The position numbers were made by a program, and so were the translations under genes. The notes beneath the pieces are model-generated. The model did not search any database. It was not told where the DNA came from and saw only the letters and a list, made by a program, of their open reading frames with translations. DNA of 64,000 nt from Arthrobacter sp. 24S4-2. GTDB lineage: Bacteria; Actinomycetota; Actinomycetes; Actinomycetales; Micrococcaceae. Positions within the stretch are counted from its first letter, which is position 1; every line of letters starts with the position of its first letter. The DNA lies in NCBI RefSeq assembly GCF_005280255.1, contig NZ_CP040018.1, positions 2,356,001 through 2,420,000 of the forward strand, in the 5' to 3' direction. Of this stretch, positions 62,905 through 64,000 are shown in pieces.

Positions 62905-64000
62905 TTAGGGGAAGAGGTTCCGGGCTCCTCCAAAGATCTCAGCCATGGTCCAGGCATCGAAGGAGAGCAGCCTCACGGTACCCTCGGCGGCCAGGCTCAC
63001 GTGCTCACCGGCCAGGGTCGGGTAAACGCGGGCGGTGAGCGGCTTACCGTTGGCGAAAATTTCGACGGCGGATCGGTCCACCAGGACGCGCAGGTGCACC
63101 CGGCCGTCGGGCATCGGGAGCGGTCCGGACTTGTCCTCGACATCAACGGTTGGATCGAGGCTGCTCTGAGTACGGTCGAGGCGGAGTGTGCCTTGGCCGC
63201 CGCCTTCCGTGGTCCGGCACAGCTCGATCACTGTTTCCTCCTTGGATTTGCCGGAGACGCCACCGTCAGCCGATCCCAGCAAGCCCAGTCGCAGCACAGC
63301 ACCAGGCTCGAGCTGCACATCCAGTTCGAGGTCCAATTGGCTGCCGGACACCCCGGTAGCCACAGGTGCCCCGGTACCCACCAGCTCCTGTCCGGGCAGG
63401 CCCACATGGTCCCGGCGCAGCTTCTCGATTTCGGGCACGGGCGCGAACACCAGGGTTCCGTCGTCGGCCAGGGTGGTGACGCGCGGAAGGCTCATGACGC
63501 CCGACCACCCGGCCTCGATCATCGCGGCGTCGCTGCGGCCCTCCTGAAGCCAACCAAATAAGATGCGTCGGCCGGACTCATCCTGGAATGACTGCGGCGC
63601 ATAGAAGAACCGTCCACCGTAGTCGAGCCGATGCAGCCCGGCGGGCTCGAAGGAGTTTTCCGAATAGCGGCCGGTCCAGTACAGCGGGTGGCGGGTGTCG
63701 CCGTTGTCCCATGCGGAAAAGACCAGCACGTCGGGCGTGTCACCAGAAGTAGGAACCGTACCCAACGAGCCCCCGCGTGCCCGGAACAGGTCCACGCATT
63801 CCCACATGGTCCCGGTCCAGTCGGAATCGGCAGGATCGCCCTGTGAGGCGTCGCCGATGAACAGGGGCCCGACGTATTCCCAGGAGCGCAGATCCGCCGA
63901 CTCGTACAGGAACGCCGTGCCGCCGCGACCACGAATGCCCGAACCTACCAACTGCCGCCAGGTGGAACCCTCGCGCCACACGCAGTGATCGCGATACGCC
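62905..64000 (-). CDS. GH32 glycoside hydrolase, 5' end outside the window
   Basis: Frame open to the window edge; the codons next to it read AYRDHCVWREGSTWRQLVGSGIRGRGGTAFLYES, so the gene starts beyond 64000. RDH replaces the common RDP motif, seen in one GH32 branch. The acid/base Glu is in MWECVDLFRA. The beta-sandwich C-terminal domain has VLVDRSAVEIFANG. The C-terminus FGGARNLFP is complete. It precedes the other GH32 gene on the same strand by 229 bp, and the two probably cooperate on fructo-oligosaccharides or levan fragments. The substrate-defining N-terminal WMNDPNG region is not in the window. Confidence 0.9.
   Translation of the reverse strand, partial: AYRDHCVWREGSTWRQLVGSGIRGRGGTAFLYESADLRSWEYVGPLFIGDASQGDPADSDWTGTMWECVDLFRARGGSLGTVPTSGDTPDVLVFSAWDNGDTRHPLYWTGRYSENSFEPAGLHRLDYGGRFFYAPQSFQDESGRRILFGWLQEGRSDAAMIEAGWSGVMSLPRVTTLADDGTLVFAPVPEIEKLRRDHVGLPGQELVGTGAPVATGVSGSQLDLELDVQLEPGAVLRLGLLGSADGGVSGKSKEETVIELCRTTEGGGQGTLRLDRTQSSLDPTVDVEDKSGPLPMPDGRVHLRVLVDRSAVEIFANGKPLTARVYPTLAGEHVSLAAEGTVRLLSFDAWTMAEIFGGARNLFP

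Noticed and set aside
1..64000. tRNA, rRNA, riboswitch and CRISPR content
   Set aside because: No cloverleaf, ribosomal signature, riboswitch-like conserved leader or spaced repeat array was recognised on reading; small RNAs cannot be excluded by eye.

Overview
The window looks like DNA from a high-GC actinobacterium of the Micrococcaceae (Arthrobacter, Paenarthrobacter or Pseudarthrobacter type). The grounds are actinobacterial families (DUF4193, DUF4192, ROK and GlxA regulators), GTG/TTG starts, and IS families common in that group. I see no rRNA, tRNA, replication gene or CRISPR array. It reads as an accessory region (plasmid or genomic island): blocks of catabolic genes separated by insertion sequences and gene fragments.

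Layout. 0-5.2 kb: 3' part of a thiolase, an enolase-superfamily gene cut by a partial ISL3 element, a frameshifted DUF4193 gene, and a divergent HD-hydrolase / GlxA-type regulator pair. 5.2-5.8 kb: recombinase debris. 5.8-22.9 kb: a glycoside-use locus with two GH27 alpha-galactosidases, a GH36 alpha-galactosidase, two sugar ABC permeases, a GH95 enzyme, a CE7 acetyl esterase, a solute-binding lipoprotein and a ROK regulator. An intact ISL3 element with a perfect 8-bp target duplication sits in the last codons of the binding-protein gene. 23-35 kb: IS3, an IS21 element with an IS30 nested in it, IS110, one TMEM175-like channel and gene scraps.

35.7-44.8 kb: a minus-strand operon with a branched-chain-type ABC transporter (binding protein, LivH, fused LivM-LivG, LivF), a ribulose-phosphate 3-epimerase-like enzyme and a broken SIS-domain isomerase, divergent from an AraC regulator and a GMC oxidoreductase. 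45.4-54.1 kb: a hydrolase fragment, an SDR, then an amine or amino-acid utilisation cluster: a 981-residue kinase / M23-like / class III aminotransferase fusion, Lrp/AsnC regulator, APC permease, TetR regulator and amidohydrolase. 54.1-59.3 kb: IS256 scrap, IS1595 inserted in a cluster of inverted TTATGCCGA sites, a truncated tyrosine recombinase joined to a broken protein of an uncharacterised family, and IS1182. 59.3-64 kb: an LLM flavin oxidoreductase, an IS30 remnant and two tandem GH32 fructan hydrolases, the last running off the end.

How it fits together. The 5.8-22.9 kb locus probably imports and degrades an alpha-galactose-bearing, possibly acetylated and L-fucose or L-galactose decorated, plant glycan. 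Two near-identical 27-bp operator-like sites, upstream of the GH36/permease divergon and of the second GH27, fit control by the ROK protein. The minus-strand GH32 genes add fructan use. About ten genes carry single-base frameshifts, many at G or C runs; these are either real decay or uncorrected sequencing error, and this should be settled first.
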